A DNA stretch of 64,000 nt from Bacilli bacterium (lineage in GTDB: Bacteria > Bacillota > Bacilli > RF39 > UBA660): contig JAFXSE010000118.1 in NCBI GenBank assembly GCA_017525855.1, positions 248,001 through 312,000 on the forward strand, given 5' to 3'. Positions 1 to 9,480 of this stretch are shown piece by piece. The notes below the pieces were generated by a model, which saw only the letters and a program-made list of their open reading frames with translations, made no database searches and was not told the origin of the DNA. The position numbers and the translations under genes were made by a program. The first letter of the stretch is position 1. Each line of letters opens with the position of its first letter.

Positions 1-838
1 GTATTATCATTGGCCATTTTGGTCTTTTTTCTTCGCCAAAGCTTCTTGCATTATTCCAAATAGTTTTTATAACAGTAATGCATTTATCCATAGTACTAGC
101 CATTTTTTCATGCATAACAAGAGGATCATCGCCACTTACAATATATGGATCATATCCATATCCCCTAAACAAAGACAACAGTTCATCTCTACTAATTCTA
201 GCAAGTACTGTAGGATTAGCAATTTTGTACCCATTTAAATGAAGAATTGGAAGTACTGCCCCATCTGTTTTTGGGTTTATAAACTTATTAGAATGCCAGC
301 TAGTAGCAAGTGCACCAGTTTCTGCCTCACCATCCCCTACAACGCAAGCGGCTATTAAATTAGGATTATCAAACACTGCACCATATGCATGTGCAAGACT
401 ATAACCCAATTCTCCACCCTCATTAATAGATCCAGGTGTTTCAGGAGCAGCATGTGAAGATATTCCTCCAGGAAAACTAAATTGTTTACAAAGTTTTTTT
501 AATCCTTCTTCATCTTCCGAAATATTAGGATATATTTCACTATATGTTCCTTCCAAATAAACATTAGTAACACTAGCCTGTCCTCCATGACCAGGTCCTG
601 ATATATAAATCATATCTAAATCATACTTGTTAATTACTCTATTTAAATGAGTATAGACAAAATTCTGTCCAGGAACAGTTCCCCAATGTCCAACCAGTTT
701 TTTCTTTATATCAGAAAGAGCTAAAGGCCTTTTCAAAAGTGGATTATCAAGTAAATACATCTGACACACAGATAAATAATTTGCCGCTCTAAAATATCTA
801 TCGATAACGCTTAATTCTTCTTCTGTAAGTATGTTCAT
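1..838 (-). CDS. xfp: Phosphoketolase (xylulose-5-P/fructose-6-P type), N-terminal part
   Basis: Thiamine-diphosphate enzyme that splits xylulose-5-P (or fructose-6-P) with phosphate into acetyl-P and an aldose phosphate; cytosolic. About 279 codons are present and the gene runs off the left edge, so only the N-terminal third of a roughly 790-residue protein is seen. Translation shows the family motifs [28 protein letters not shown] and [10 protein letters not shown] followed by ATSWHSNKF, the diphosphate/metal-binding loop. The start is ATG at 838, preceded by a GGGG ribosome site. Its presence suggests heterofermentative or pentose metabolism. The family is secure; which sugar phosphate is preferred cannot be read from the sequence. 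Confidence 0.95.
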   Translation of the reverse strand, partial: MNILTEEELSVIDRYFRAANYLSVCQMYLLDNPLLKRPLALSDIKKKLVGHWGTVPGQNFVYTHLNRVINKYDLDMIYISGPGHGGQASVTNVYLEGTYSEIYPNISEDEEGLKKLCKQFSFPGGISSHAAPETPGSINEGGELGYSLAHAYGAVFDNPNLIAACVVGDGEAETGALATSWHSNKFINPKTDGAVLPILHLNGYKIANPTVLARISRDELLSLFRGYGYDPYIVSGDDPLVMHEKMASTMDKCITVIKTIWNNARSFGEEKRPKWPMII

Positions 839-964
839 ATAAATTCCCCTTTTTCCCTATTCTATATATATGATAACATAAATTACTATATTTTTCTACA
901 AAAGAAACAAATAATTTTACACATAATATTTAAAGTTAATGTTATAATAAAAAAGGAGGATTTT

Positions 965-2167
965 ATGAAAGAAAAATATATAGATTTATTAGTTAATAAG
1001 TGCCTAAATTTTAGTAAAAGTAATTCACTTTTTATTAGCTGTGACAAAATAAATAAAGATTTTGTAGATAGATTAATAGAAAAAATAGATAAAGAAAAAG
1101 TTAGTAATATTTATATTGATATGGATGATATTTTTCTAAAACACGACAAACTTAAACACATGTCCCTAGATGAAATTGAAAATGATAAATATTTTGACAA
1201 AAGTATTTGGGATGAATATGCCAAAAAAGATGCAGCATTTTTAATGATTGATACTGAATTTCCACATGTAATGGATGATATTGAACCTGAAAAAATTACA
1301 AAAGCAGCTGAGGTAGCTCGCCATTCAAGACCAATATTTAGAAAAAAAGAATCTAACATGGAAATATCTTGGTGTATAGCCGCTGTAGCTAATGAAATCT
1401 GGGCTAAAGATATTTTTAAGGATGATAATAATGCATATCAGAAATTAGAAGAATTAATCTATAAGTGTTGTATGATAGATCAAGAAAACCCAATAGAAAG
1501 TTGGAATAACTATTTAAAAAATTCAGAAGAGCTTGCATATAAACTTAATAATTTAAAGATAGAAAGTCTTCATTATAAGAACAGTTTAGGAACTGATTTA
1601 AATATAGAACTACCTAAAAATGTTATATGGCAAAGCGCTGCTAGTGAAGCAAGTTTTGATTGCATAGTAAATATGCCCACATATGAAATATTTACCTCTC
1701 CTAACTATAAAGGTACAAACGGTATAGTTTATAACGCCCTTCCATTAATGTATGGTGGAAAACTTGTTGATAAGTTTTCAATTGAATTTAAAGATGGGAA
1801 AGCAGTTAATTGGAAAGCAGAAAAAGGGGAAGAAATCTTAAAAGGTATTATTGAAGGAGATGAAAGGAGTTCTTATCTAGGAGAAGTAGCTTTAGTTAAT
1901 CATAACTCTCCTATTTCTAATACCGGTGTTATATTTGGTACAACACTTTTTGATGAAAATGCTTCATGTCACTTAGCTTTAGGAGATGGATTTAGAGAAT
2001 GTATAAAAGATGGATCTAAAATGAGTAAAGAAGAATTATTAGAACACGGCATAAACCAATGCCCTAATCATGTTGACTTTATGGTTGGAACAAGTGATTT
2101 AGAAATAGAAGCTAAAACAAAAGACGGAATAATTAAAATATTTGAAAATGGAAATTTTGTAATTTAA
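965..2167 (+). CDS. M29-family metallo-aminopeptidase (AmpS/PepS-like)
   Basis: Cytosolic metal-dependent aminopeptidase that trims N-terminal residues from peptides. The 400-residue length matches the M29 family (about 400-415). Conserved acidic and His segments are in the C-terminal half: FDCIVNMPTYEIFTSPN near 235-250, GEVALV near 307-312, CHLALGDGF near 337-345 and HVDFMVG near 370-376, which together supply the two-metal ligands in family members. A strong SD (AAGGAGG) lies 5-6 bases before ATG. It is transcribed divergently from the phosphoketolase and ends at a shared terminator. The family is confident; the substrate is not known. Confidence 0.9.
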   Translation: MKEKYIDLLVNKCLNFSKSNSLFISCDKINKDFVDRLIEKIDKEKVSNIYIDMDDIFLKHDKLKHMSLDEIENDKYFDKSIWDEYAKKDAAFLMIDTEFPHVMDDIEPEKITKAAEVARHSRPIFRKKESNMEISWCIAAVANEIWAKDIFKDDNNAYQKLEELIYKCCMIDQENPIESWNNYLKNSEELAYKLNNLKIESLHYKNSLGTDLNIELPKNVIWQSAASEASFDCIVNMPTYEIFTSPNYKGTNGIVYNALPLMYGGKLVDKFSIEFKDGKAVNWKAEKGEEILKGIIEGDERSSYLGEVALVNHNSPISNTGVIFGTTLFDENASCHLALGDGFRECIKDGSKMSKEELLEHGINQCPNHVDFMVGTSDLEIEAKTKDGIIKIFENGNFVI

Positions 2168-2170
2168 GTA

Positions 2171-2198
2171 AAAAAAATAACCCTAGGGTTATTTTTTT
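2171..2198. terminator. Bidirectional terminator between convergent genes
   Basis: A perfect inverted repeat (AATAACCC/GGGTTATT) is flanked by A-runs on the left and T-runs on the right, so it can stop transcription from both sides. It separates the M29 peptidase gene from the convergent adhesin-like gene and overlaps the latter's stop codon. Confidence 0.85.
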
Positions 2199-3144
2199 AA
2201 TCTACTAATAAATCTCCACTTACTGTATGAACTTTCAATATTAAATCACTTTTTCTATCACTGTGATTAACATTCTTATCTCCACTTGTTGAATCAAATT
2301 CTACATAGCAATTACTTGCATTATTATTAATTATTACATCTCCACTTGTTGTATTTATATTTGAGTTTTGTTTCATTTCTAATGTAGCCACCAATACATC
2401 TCCACTTACTGTTTTAATATTCATAGATTCAGTAACTTTATCTACTTTTACATCTCCACTTATTGAGTTAATTGTAGTTTTAGTTACTTTTCCAACATAA
2501 ATATCTCCACTTGTAGTTTTAATATCAGAGCTTTCTTTAGCTTCTTTTATCTTAATATCTCCACTTGTTGAATGTATTTTTGTTTTATTTGATATTTCAC
2601 CCTTAACATCTCCACTTATTGTTAAAATATCAACATCATTAGCATTTTTAAATAATACATCACCACTAGCTGTATCTATTTCTATATTGCTCTTTGAAGC
2701 ATCTATCTCAAATACAATATCTCCACTTTTAGTTTCTAAACTATACATTCCTTCATAAGTACTTGGAATATATAAAACTATTTTTCTATTATTAAAACAA
2801 AATCCTATACAATAATTACCTTTTTCTTCTTCATTTACAATTATAGTATTTCCTTCCTGTTTAATATCTGCATTCTTTTCTTTATTACTATAATATTCAA
2901 CTTTTATAAGTTCATCAGTACTTTCTTTAATCTCTACATCAGTACTATATAGATTAAAATCTATTTTATTTATTTCTTCAACTTTTGCCTCATAATTAGC
3001 AACTAATTTTAATTTTTTAACCTTTCCAAAATCAAAAGAAAAATCAAACTTTTTAGTCATTAACAAAACCATTCCCACTATAAGTCCAACAGCAATTACA
3101 GAAAGAACTGATATTAATGTTATTATTAATCCTTTATTATTCAT
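2197..3144 (-). CDS. Membrane-anchored DUF4097-like beta-repeat protein
   Basis: A 315-residue protein with one N-terminal membrane helix (about residues 6-30, LIITLISVLSVIAVGLIVG) and an extracytoplasmic region of repeated short beta strands marked by SGD(I/V) roughly every 20-25 residues (about ten copies). This is the pattern of the DUF4097 / putative adhesin beta-solenoid family. Its start overlaps the end of the upstream XRE regulator gene by 8 bases, so the two are translationally coupled. Relatives often sit beside envelope-stress or XRE regulators, and a role at the cell envelope is inferred. No ligand or enzymatic residue is recognisable. Confidence 0.75.
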   Translation of the reverse strand: MNNKGLIITLISVLSVIAVGLIVGMVLLMTKKFDFSFDFGKVKKLKLVANYEAKVEEINKIDFNLYSTDVEIKESTDELIKVEYYSNKEKNADIKQEGNTIIVNEEEKGNYCIGFCFNNRKIVLYIPSTYEGMYSLETKSGDIVFEIDASKSNIEIDTASGDVLFKNANDVDILTISGDVKGEISNKTKIHSTSGDIKIKEAKESSDIKTTSGDIYVGKVTKTTINSISGDVKVDKVTESMNIKTVSGDVLVATLEMKQNSNINTTSGDVIINNNASNCYVEFDSTSGDKNVNHSDRKSDLILKVHTVSGDLLVD

Positions 3145-3775
3145 TTATATTCACTCCTTTTAAACTAAATACTAATTTAATAATTTCTATACCTATAATA
3201 TATACTAACCAAATTATCCAAGTTAAATGCCAAGCCATAGTTAAAAAACTAACAAGCAAATATGTACAGGTTATAACTAATGTAAAAATACTAATAGTAG
3301 CACTAAACACAGGATTCTTTTCTTTAGTTTTTTCTACTTCTTTTACTTCCTTTTTACTTTTTCTAGTTAAAAGAGTAAATATAAGTATAATTGTACCAAT
3401 TCCTGAAAGCATTAAGAATGATGCAGCTACTAATCCATCATTTAATCTAACTACTTCCTCTAATACTATTGTAGATATAATTGCCAAAAAGTAGCAAAAT
3501 ATAGATACACATATTAATACTGCTTTAACTATATCTACTTTATCATTAGTATTACAATTATCAATCTTCTCCTCTATTTTTTTATCTCTAAGTAATTCCT
3601 CAGTTGATATATTAAACAATTCACAAAGTGGTACTATTTTATCAAAATCTGGACAACTCTCTCCAACCTCCCATTTTGAAATTGTTTGTCTTGAAACATT
3701 TAATTCATTCGCAAGTTCTTCTTGTGATAAATTATGTTTCTTTCTTAGTGAATAAATTTTTTCACCAATCTTCAT
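3137..3775 (-). CDS. XRE-family regulator with membrane C-terminus
   Basis: 212 residues. Positions 1-65 form a typical Cro/CI helix-turn-helix (IYSLRKKHNLSQEELANEL, then NVSRQTISKWEVGE). After a short charged linker come about four hydrophobic segments (roughly 78-100, 106-130, 150-172, 178-205), so the DNA-binding head is tethered to the membrane. An SD (AGGTGAG) precedes ATG. It overlaps the downstream beta-repeat gene by 8 bases, so it probably controls its own operon in response to a membrane signal. The DNA-binding assignment is firm; target and signal are unknown. Confidence 0.85.
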   Translation of the reverse strand: MKIGEKIYSLRKKHNLSQEELANELNVSRQTISKWEVGESCPDFDKIVPLCELFNISTEELLRDKKIEEKIDNCNTNDKVDIVKAVLICVSIFCYFLAIISTIVLEEVVRLNDGLVAASFLMLSGIGTIILIFTLLTRKSKKEVKEVEKTKEKNPVFSATISIFTLVITCTYLLVSFLTMAWHLTWIIWLVYIIGIEIIKLVFSLKGVNINE

Positions 3776-3918
3776 TTTCTCTCACCTCGCAAAAATCATA
3801 CCATTTTTATCGGTTGCGCACTACCAATTAACATTTGAAATTTGTCAACCCAACTTAACATTTTTTATAAAAACAGTCCTATAACCATTATAAAACAGTT
3901 CTAAAAAATATAATACAA

Positions 3919-3942
3919 AAAAAGAAGAATTAATCTTCTTTT
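3919..3942 (-). terminator. Terminator overlapping stop of 3930-5675
   Basis: The inverted repeat AAAGAAGA/TCTTCTTT spans the stop codon of the minus-strand gene and is followed on that strand by a T-run. Confidence 0.6.
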
Positions 3943-5675
3943 ACCAAAACTTTACTGTTATTGCTCAAATCTCCTAAATTATAATCAAACACTTCTCCAG
4001 TTTTACTACTTACTAAATTAGCTCCACTAGTAGTCTTCATACAATTATTAATATCAACCGTTGTAACTTTTATATTACCGTAAGAATCAGCATTTCCCTT
4101 CTCTTTTAACATATCAATAAAATTCATCAAATATTCATCTTTTTCTTTTGTAGATATACGACTATCTATTTCTTGTTGATGTCTTAATTTCCAATCACCA
4201 ACATGATATATTCTTCTTACTGAATTGTCTTTAGTTGTTTTAATGTATTCCATTATCTCAGGCTTACTAAGTTGAGAAAGTTTTAAAAAGTTAGTAATAT
4301 CCATAACATATATAGCTTTACCAATTGCTGGAACACTATTATCTTTTTCACTCCAAAACTGTTCAAAAGAAACAGTACCATTTGGATAAATATAACCAAC
4401 ATAACCACTCATTCTATTCACACCTTCAATAGTAGTGATATAATTAGTAGAATCAAAGTATTCCCATTTATCAACCAAAATATCTATATTGCTTTTACTT
4501 GCTGCACCATTTTTGTTTCTTTTCTTATTATAATCGACTATTTTTCTTTTTGTGGCTTCTCTATTCTTATCCAAGTTTCCATTCTTAATAATTTCCCAAT
4601 CTGTAACAGCAGCCTTAATTTCACTTCTAGCCTGCTTTTCTTTTGCACTTTTGGTAAATAGTTCATCAAATTCCTTATATCTCATATTGGAAGTATTATT
4701 ATGTGGATCAAGCATTAACTTAGATGACATATTTTCTTTATAATACTGCTCAAACATTGTAATAAAATCACTTAAACTATACTCTTTTAACATATCTTTA
4801 TCACATAAAACTATTTTACTATTTTTATAAGAATTAATAATATCTGGATTATTCTTTAAATATTTGTAAAACCAATATGAATATACACCAGTTACATTAA
4901 ATTTAGTAAAATCTATACTATGGTCATCATAATTTGAAATATTCTTTGGTTCCATCATACTTTTAAAAGCAATAAGCATTCCTAGTTTTATAGGATCTAT
5001 CATATTTTTAACTTCTTCATTAAATTCAATTGGTAATGCATTAACAGAATGACTGATAAACGAACACATAGTGCTAATAATCTCAACTTGAGCATTCTTT
5101 ATCTTCAAAAATGCTGTTTGTTCAAGTAAAGGCTCAGGACATCCTTGTTTTTTTAATTGCTGGCATAATTTTTCAAAAGTCTCATCATCATGATACAACT
5201 CTAATAATTCTTCCTTCGTATTACAATTACTAAACTTAGCCTTTTGATCTTTTAGTATCTTTCTAGTTTTAATAGCTAATTGCTTTTTAAAACTATCCCT
5301 ATATTCTTTATCATCCCAATGTTTGGTATCAATATCTCCTATAATTTCCTCTAAAGAAAACTGTTGATTTAAACAACGCCCCTCATTTAAGAATGTAAGA
5401 CAAATACTTATATCATCAATACATAACATTCTATCGATGCTTTCTTCTTTACAAACAATGGCTGGTATATAAACAAACATTTTCCTAATAAGATCATCAA
5501 ACATCTTATTATAACCAATCTTTTTTGTAAGAGAATCAGCAATAAACTTATCTTTAGTTTTTGCAAATTTTGATACATCAATACCCCTTTTTACTGCTGA
5601 ATATAACTCAATATCATATAAATAATATCTTAAAACAACACTATGTTCTATATTTAATACTTCATCTACTGTCAT
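3930..5675 (-). CDS. Uncharacterised 581-residue protein
   Basis: I do not recognise this protein. It is hydrophilic with no signal peptide or membrane helix and is rich in Lys, Asp and Asn, so probably cytosolic. A central basic stretch around residues 345-400 (KEKQARSEIKAA, NREATKRKIVDYNKKRNKNG) looks like a linker or nucleic-acid contact. The part after about 405 contains WEYFDSTNYITTIEG and MSGYVGYIYPNGTVSFEQFW, resembling a small compact beta domain. The SD AGGGGG precedes ATG. It stands alone between two terminators and is transcribed as a single gene. No function is proposed. Confidence 0.8.
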   Translation of the reverse strand: MTVDEVLNIEHSVVLRYYLYDIELYSAVKRGIDVSKFAKTKDKFIADSLTKKIGYNKMFDDLIRKMFVYIPAIVCKEESIDRMLCIDDISICLTFLNEGRCLNQQFSLEEIIGDIDTKHWDDKEYRDSFKKQLAIKTRKILKDQKAKFSNCNTKEELLELYHDDETFEKLCQQLKKQGCPEPLLEQTAFLKIKNAQVEIISTMCSFISHSVNALPIEFNEEVKNMIDPIKLGMLIAFKSMMEPKNISNYDDHSIDFTKFNVTGVYSYWFYKYLKNNPDIINSYKNSKIVLCDKDMLKEYSLSDFITMFEQYYKENMSSKLMLDPHNNTSNMRYKEFDELFTKSAKEKQARSEIKAAVTDWEIIKNGNLDKNREATKRKIVDYNKKRNKNGAASKSNIDILVDKWEYFDSTNYITTIEGVNRMSGYVGYIYPNGTVSFEQFWSEKDNSVPAIGKAIYVMDITNFLKLSQLSKPEIMEYIKTTKDNSVRRIYHVGDWKLRHQQEIDSRISTKEKDEYLMNFIDMLKEKGNADSYGNIKVTTVDINNCMKTTSGANLVSSKTGEVFDYNLGDLSNNSKVLVKED

Positions 5676-5733
5676 ATTAACCCCCTAAAAAACAAGCATA
5701 TTATATCATATAATAAATAAAATTTCAAGAAAA

Positions 5734-5754
5734 AAGAATGTATTAAACATTCTT
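5734..5754 (-). terminator. murC terminator
   Basis: Stem AAGAATGT/ACATTCTT just past the murC stop, followed on the minus strand by TTTTTTC. Confidence 0.75.
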
Positions 5755-5757
5755 GCT

Positions 5758-7065
5758 TTAATTATTAAGTATTTTTTTTAAAGAATCTATCAAATGACTA
5801 ACAGAAGCACAACTCATAAAACATATTATAGAATCTTTTTCATCTTCTAACTTATTAATAGTATCTTCAGAAATTAATTCACCATTATCTATATTATCAA
5901 TTATTAAATGAGAAGTTACTGAAGGATACTCTTCCTGCCTTTCCCTATTACTATCAATTTCGGTTAAATAAACTTTATCAGCTATACTTAATGCCTCTAC
6001 AAATTGATCTTTAAAATCTCTAGTTCTTGAATACGTATTAGGTTTAAAAACAACAACAATTCGTTTATTGGGATATTTTCTTCTAACTGCTTTTAACGTT
6101 TCTCTTATCTCAGTAGGATGATGAGCATAATCATCAATTATTATAGTATTACCTATTTTTTCTTCAGCAAATCGTCTTTTAGCATTATGAAAAGTCTTTA
6201 ATCTCTCTTTAATAACATCTTTACTAACACCATATTTTTTACACATTAATATTGCTGCAGTTGCATTTAAAATCATATGTTCACCAAATACAGGTATTAA
6301 AAATGTATCATATTTTTCTTTATTAATGTAAACATCAAACTCTTCTCCTAAATTAGTAGTATTTACATTTTTAACAACGACATAATTATCATCATTAAAA
6401 CCATAAAAACACAATTTCTTATCTGTTTTAATTTGTCTACAATTTTTATTATCTCCACATAATATTATTTCTTCTTTTGTATGGTTTGCAAACTCAGAAA
6501 ATGTATCAATAATATCATTTAAATCTTTATAACACTCCATATGTTCTTCTTCCATATTTGTTATTATTGAATTAGTTGGTTTATATGTCAAAAAATGTTT
6601 ATTAAATTCATCTGATTCTATTACAAAAATGCTATTATTCTTATTAACATATCCATCCCCTGCACCAATAAAATAATTACAACCAATAGAACCTTCAAGT
6701 ATGTGTCTTATCATAGAAGATGTAGATGTTTTTCCATGCGTTCCTGCAACTGAAATAGTATTAAACATTTCTGTTATTTCTCCTACTATTTCATTATATT
6801 TTTTTATTTTTAATCCCAATTCATTAACTCTTTTTAATTCCTTATGATCTGGTTTAAAAGCAACAGAATAGGTAACAATTGTATTTTTATCTATATCATG
6901 ATTACTATCATAATATATTTTAATATCTCTCTCCTCTAATCCTTTTTGTGTAAATTTATACTCAACTGTATCATCATATCCACTAACTTCATTCCCTAAA
7001 TCATAAAGAATTTGGGCAAGTGTAGACATACCAGTCCCTTTTATACCTATACAATAATATTTCAT
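5758..7065 (-). CDS. murC: UDP-N-acetylmuramate--L-alanine ligase
   Basis: Cytosolic ATP-dependent ligase that adds L-Ala to UDP-MurNAc, the first amino-acid step of peptidoglycan precursor synthesis. 435 residues, normal for MurC. N-terminal Rossmann motif GIKGTGMSTLAQIL (residues 6-19), ATP loop AGTHGKTSTSSM near 106-117, the family-specific DDYAHHPTEI near 305-315, and FKPNTYSRT in the C-terminal domain. An SD (GAGGTG) precedes ATG and a good promoter lies just upstream, so it is probably monocistronic. MurC rather than MurD/E/F is supported by the DDYAHHPTEI motif and the absence of a substrate lysine loop. Confidence 0.95.
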   Translation of the reverse strand: MKYYCIGIKGTGMSTLAQILYDLGNEVSGYDDTVEYKFTQKGLEERDIKIYYDSNHDIDKNTIVTYSVAFKPDHKELKRVNELGLKIKKYNEIVGEITEMFNTISVAGTHGKTSTSSMIRHILEGSIGCNYFIGAGDGYVNKNNSIFVIESDEFNKHFLTYKPTNSIITNMEEEHMECYKDLNDIIDTFSEFANHTKEEIILCGDNKNCRQIKTDKKLCFYGFNDDNYVVVKNVNTTNLGEEFDVYINKEKYDTFLIPVFGEHMILNATAAILMCKKYGVSKDVIKERLKTFHNAKRRFAEEKIGNTIIIDDYAHHPTEIRETLKAVRRKYPNKRIVVVFKPNTYSRTRDFKDQFVEALSIADKVYLTEIDSNRERQEEYPSVTSHLIIDNIDNGELISEDTINKLEDEKDSIICFMSCASVSHLIDSLKKILNN

Positions 7066-7083
7066 ATTATCACCTCTATATCT

Positions 7084-7112
7084 ATTATAGACTATGATTT
7101 TTTTTATGTAAA
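7084..7112 (-). promoter_or_regulatory. Promoter for murC
   Basis: On the minus strand TTTACA, 17-base spacer, TATAAT, ending about 20 bases before the murC start. Confidence 0.7.
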
Positions 7113-7121
7113 TATAAGAAA

Positions 7122-7157
7122 AAAAAGAACTATATTATTTTAATACAAGTTCTTTTT
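7122..7157 (-). terminator. Terminator overlapping the end of the kinase-like gene
   Basis: Stem AAAGAACT/AGTTCTTT; the descending arm lies past the stop codon and continues into a run of T on the minus strand. Confidence 0.7.
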
Positions 7158-7881
7158 CATTATAGTAATCTAATAAATACTCATTATTTGAAATACCATC
7201 TACTTCACATTCATTAATTCCTCTTACAATTTTTGCTATATATTTATTATAAGTACAAGCAAAATTATCTGGAATATGATCAAGATTAGCTAATCTAATA
7301 TCAAAAGGAATTAACATATTTCTTGTTAAATAATTAAAAGAAAAAATTAAACTATTAAAATCTATTTTTCCTCCATTTTTGAGATACCCTCTTAAAAATG
7401 GTGGCATACAATCCATTGGATAAGAATCTATCTGAATATTATCAACATCAATAAATTTCATTTCAATATCATTATTATTCTTTTTACATAGAATATTTTC
7501 AGGACTCATATCAAGATACATAACACCATTATTATAAAACTTTACTATAACCTCCCTAATTTTTTTTAATGTCTTAATAGACTCTAGAAAATTAAGGCCT
7601 AAAGAATCAAGTTCATACCCATCATAATAATCCACCAAACAGCCACTATATTCAAAATTGGAATAAACTAATGTATCAACCTTTGCTATTGAATCAAGTA
7701 TTTCTTCTTTTGTTTCCAACAATTGTAATTTTTTTACTTTGTTCATAATTTCATTATAATCACGTGTCTTCCACATTTTATATAGTTGATTTGAATTAAT
7801 TACTTTATATAATGCAGATTCACACCCATATCCATATATATCTTTTTTTATTTTAAATCCTTTTCTATCTATATATTTCAT
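7135..7881 (-). CDS. Protein-kinase-fold protein
   Basis: About 248 residues from the internal ATG at 7881, chosen because it has SD GGGGG 5 bases upstream; a longer upstream frame lacks one. A kinase fold is suggested by YLDMSPENIL (position of the HRD...N catalytic loop, with Asp and Asn kept) and FIDVDN (position of DFG, with the metal-binding Asp kept). An N-terminal lobe Lys is plausible in QLYKMWK. There is no membrane anchor or PASTA domain. It follows queH by 8 bases and precedes murC, but has its own terminator. It could phosphorylate a small molecule instead of a protein; the substrate is unknown. Confidence 0.6.
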   Translation of the reverse strand: MKYIDRKGFKIKKDIYGYGCESALYKVINSNQLYKMWKTRDYNEIMNKVKKLQLLETKEEILDSIAKVDTLVYSNFEYSGCLVDYYDGYELDSLGLNFLESIKTLKKIREVIVKFYNNGVMYLDMSPENILCKKNNNDIEMKFIDVDNIQIDSYPMDCMPPFLRGYLKNGGKIDFNSLIFSFNYLTRNMLIPFDIRLANLDHIPDNFACTYNKYIAKIVRGINECEVDGISNNEYLLDYYNEKELVLK

Positions 7882-7889
7882 AATTCCCC

Positions 7890-8486
7890 CTATTTTCTTA
7901 ATGAATATATACATCCACAATAATCTTGTCTATATAAATTATATTGATAAGATAATTCAATACTTCTTTTATAACCATTTCTCTTTTTAAAGTCAGAATA
8001 TAAGTATTTACTTTTATACTCTTTATCTAACTGTTCCCCTATTTTATTTATCCAATCGGCTTTTTTATATGGGCTCAATGTAAGTGTAGTAGCAAAAAAA
8101 TCAAAGCCATTATTACTTGCGAAAAAAGCAGTTTCTTTAAGACGCAAGTTATAACACTTATAACATCTGGCACCACGTTCAGGCTCATTTTCAAGACCTT
8201 TTGCTATTTCGAAAAATTCATTAGGATCATATCGTGCACCAATAACTTCAATGGGATACTTTGTTTTATATTTTTTTACAAAACTTTTTACTTCATTAAG
8301 TCTTTTGTTATATTCTTCTTCGTTAGTAATATTAGGATTATAATAAAAAATTGTAATTTCAAATACATCTGCCAATCTTTCAATACAACTAGATGAACAA
8401 GGAGCACAACAAGCATGAAGCAATAATTTAGGTACTTTATCACCTATTTCACTTATTTCTTCCTGCATTAATTTATCATAATTCAT
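7890..8486 (-). CDS. queH: Epoxyqueuosine reductase QueH
   Basis: Performs the last step of queuosine synthesis in tRNA by reducing epoxyqueuosine; a cytosolic Fe-S protein of the former DUF208 family. 198 residues. Landmarks are LLHACCAPCSSSC near 21-34 (two adjacent Cys plus CxxxC), FYYNPNI, GARCYKCYNLRLKETA near 109-124, TTLTLSPYK and a C-terminal DYCGC. The cysteines match the cluster and metal ligands of the family. SD AGGTGA precedes ATG. The kinase-like gene starts 8 bases downstream, so the two probably share a transcript. Confidence 0.92.
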   Translation of the reverse strand: MNYDKLMQEEISEIGDKVPKLLLHACCAPCSSSCIERLADVFEITIFYYNPNITNEEEYNKRLNEVKSFVKKYKTKYPIEVIGARYDPNEFFEIAKGLENEPERGARCYKCYNLRLKETAFFASNNGFDFFATTLTLSPYKKADWINKIGEQLDKEYKSKYLYSDFKKRNGYKRSIELSYQYNLYRQDYCGCIYSLRK

Positions 8487-8500
8487 TTTATCACCTATTT

Positions 8501-9375
8501 TTATTTTATATATTTCTTTTTCCTAATATCATTATAAATATTTATCATATCATTCTTTCTACTATCAATTGCTTTTTCCAACCAATATTTTACATTCCAA
8601 GGTACTTCTATATCATTTTGAAACTCTACATATTCAATAGCTGAACTAACATCTACATTCTTTACAGAATTCATTATAGAATCAGCAATATTAGGATATT
8701 TAGACACAAAAGTACCAAAATTAGGTAAAAACTCATCAACATCATCATCAGTTATTTTTAAAGAACATTTTACAGCATCAGTATAATTATAAATTGCTCT
8801 ACCAAAGCGCATACTTTCAAGAAAACCATTTATATCTTCATTCATTCTTGCCATAGTAGAATTATCATAATCAGGTGATAATCTTAATGGCTCATTAACA
8901 CTCTTTATAAAAGAAATATTAGTACTATTTTTATCACTTTCCATAATAAGGCCATAAAATACCCATCTTCTCATAAGTTCTGCAGTAAGTTCTTTACTAT
9001 CAACCCTATTATCATAAGTACAAGCCGCCTGGACTATATTAGAAATTGTATTACCTCTTAAATCCAAATTAATACTATTCTCATCACATATTTTTTGTAC
9101 TGAATCATTCAATGAATAGCTTGAAATAATAAGTTCATCTTTATCATTTGTGTTAATACCCCAATAATACCATCATATTTTGCTACATTATAATGAGCCA
9201 TATCGATTCCCATTTGACAACCAATTTCTTCTGCTATTAATTCCGCATATATTTCATAATTAATAGCACCATACTTAAATATAGAAGTTCTACCATTTCT
9301 CAAAAATTTAAATTTTGGTTTCCTACCTTTTAACTATACATTTTGCCTTTTAAAAGTAGAATCTAATATTATCAT
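8501..9375 (-). pseudogene. Broken HipA-like kinase gene
   Basis: Reading from ATG at 9375 (SD GGGGGTG), the frame gives MIILDSTFKRQNV, then an amber stop (TAG) at codon 14, then continues in the same frame with LKGRKPKFKF into YEIYAELIAEEIGCQMGI and HYNVAKYDGIIG. After a GGGG tract near 9158 the frame shifts by one base (adding a G restores it) and continues with NTNDKDELIISSYSLNDS to the end. The C-terminal part has MESDKNSTNISFI and RLSPDYDNS, the positions of the catalytic Asp/Asn and metal-binding Asp in HipA-type kinases. Stop plus frameshift indicate decay. The family call is moderate. Confidence 0.6.
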
Positions 9376-9401
9376 ATTTTCACCCCCAAAACATCGGGGA
9401 T

Positions 9402-9430
9402 ATTATAACATATCCAGACAAATAAATCAA
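9402..9430 (-). promoter_or_regulatory. Promoter of the HipA-like pseudogene
   Basis: Minus strand TTGATT, 17-base spacer, TATAAT, about 27 bases before the ATG at 9375. It is intact although the gene is broken. Confidence 0.7.
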
Positions 9431-9480
9431 CATTTCTTTATATATAAACTAGATTTGAAACATATCATAACTACTTTTTA

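Noticed and set aside
2210..2730. Regular TCTCCACTT repeats on the plus strand, CRISPR- or minisatellite-like
   Set aside because: They encode the SGD repeats of the beta-repeat protein on the other strand; units vary in length and sequence and no cas genes occur.
3117..3494. Plus-strand frame opposite the XRE regulator
   Set aside because: Shadow of the coding strand; no SD and AT-driven hydrophobic composition.
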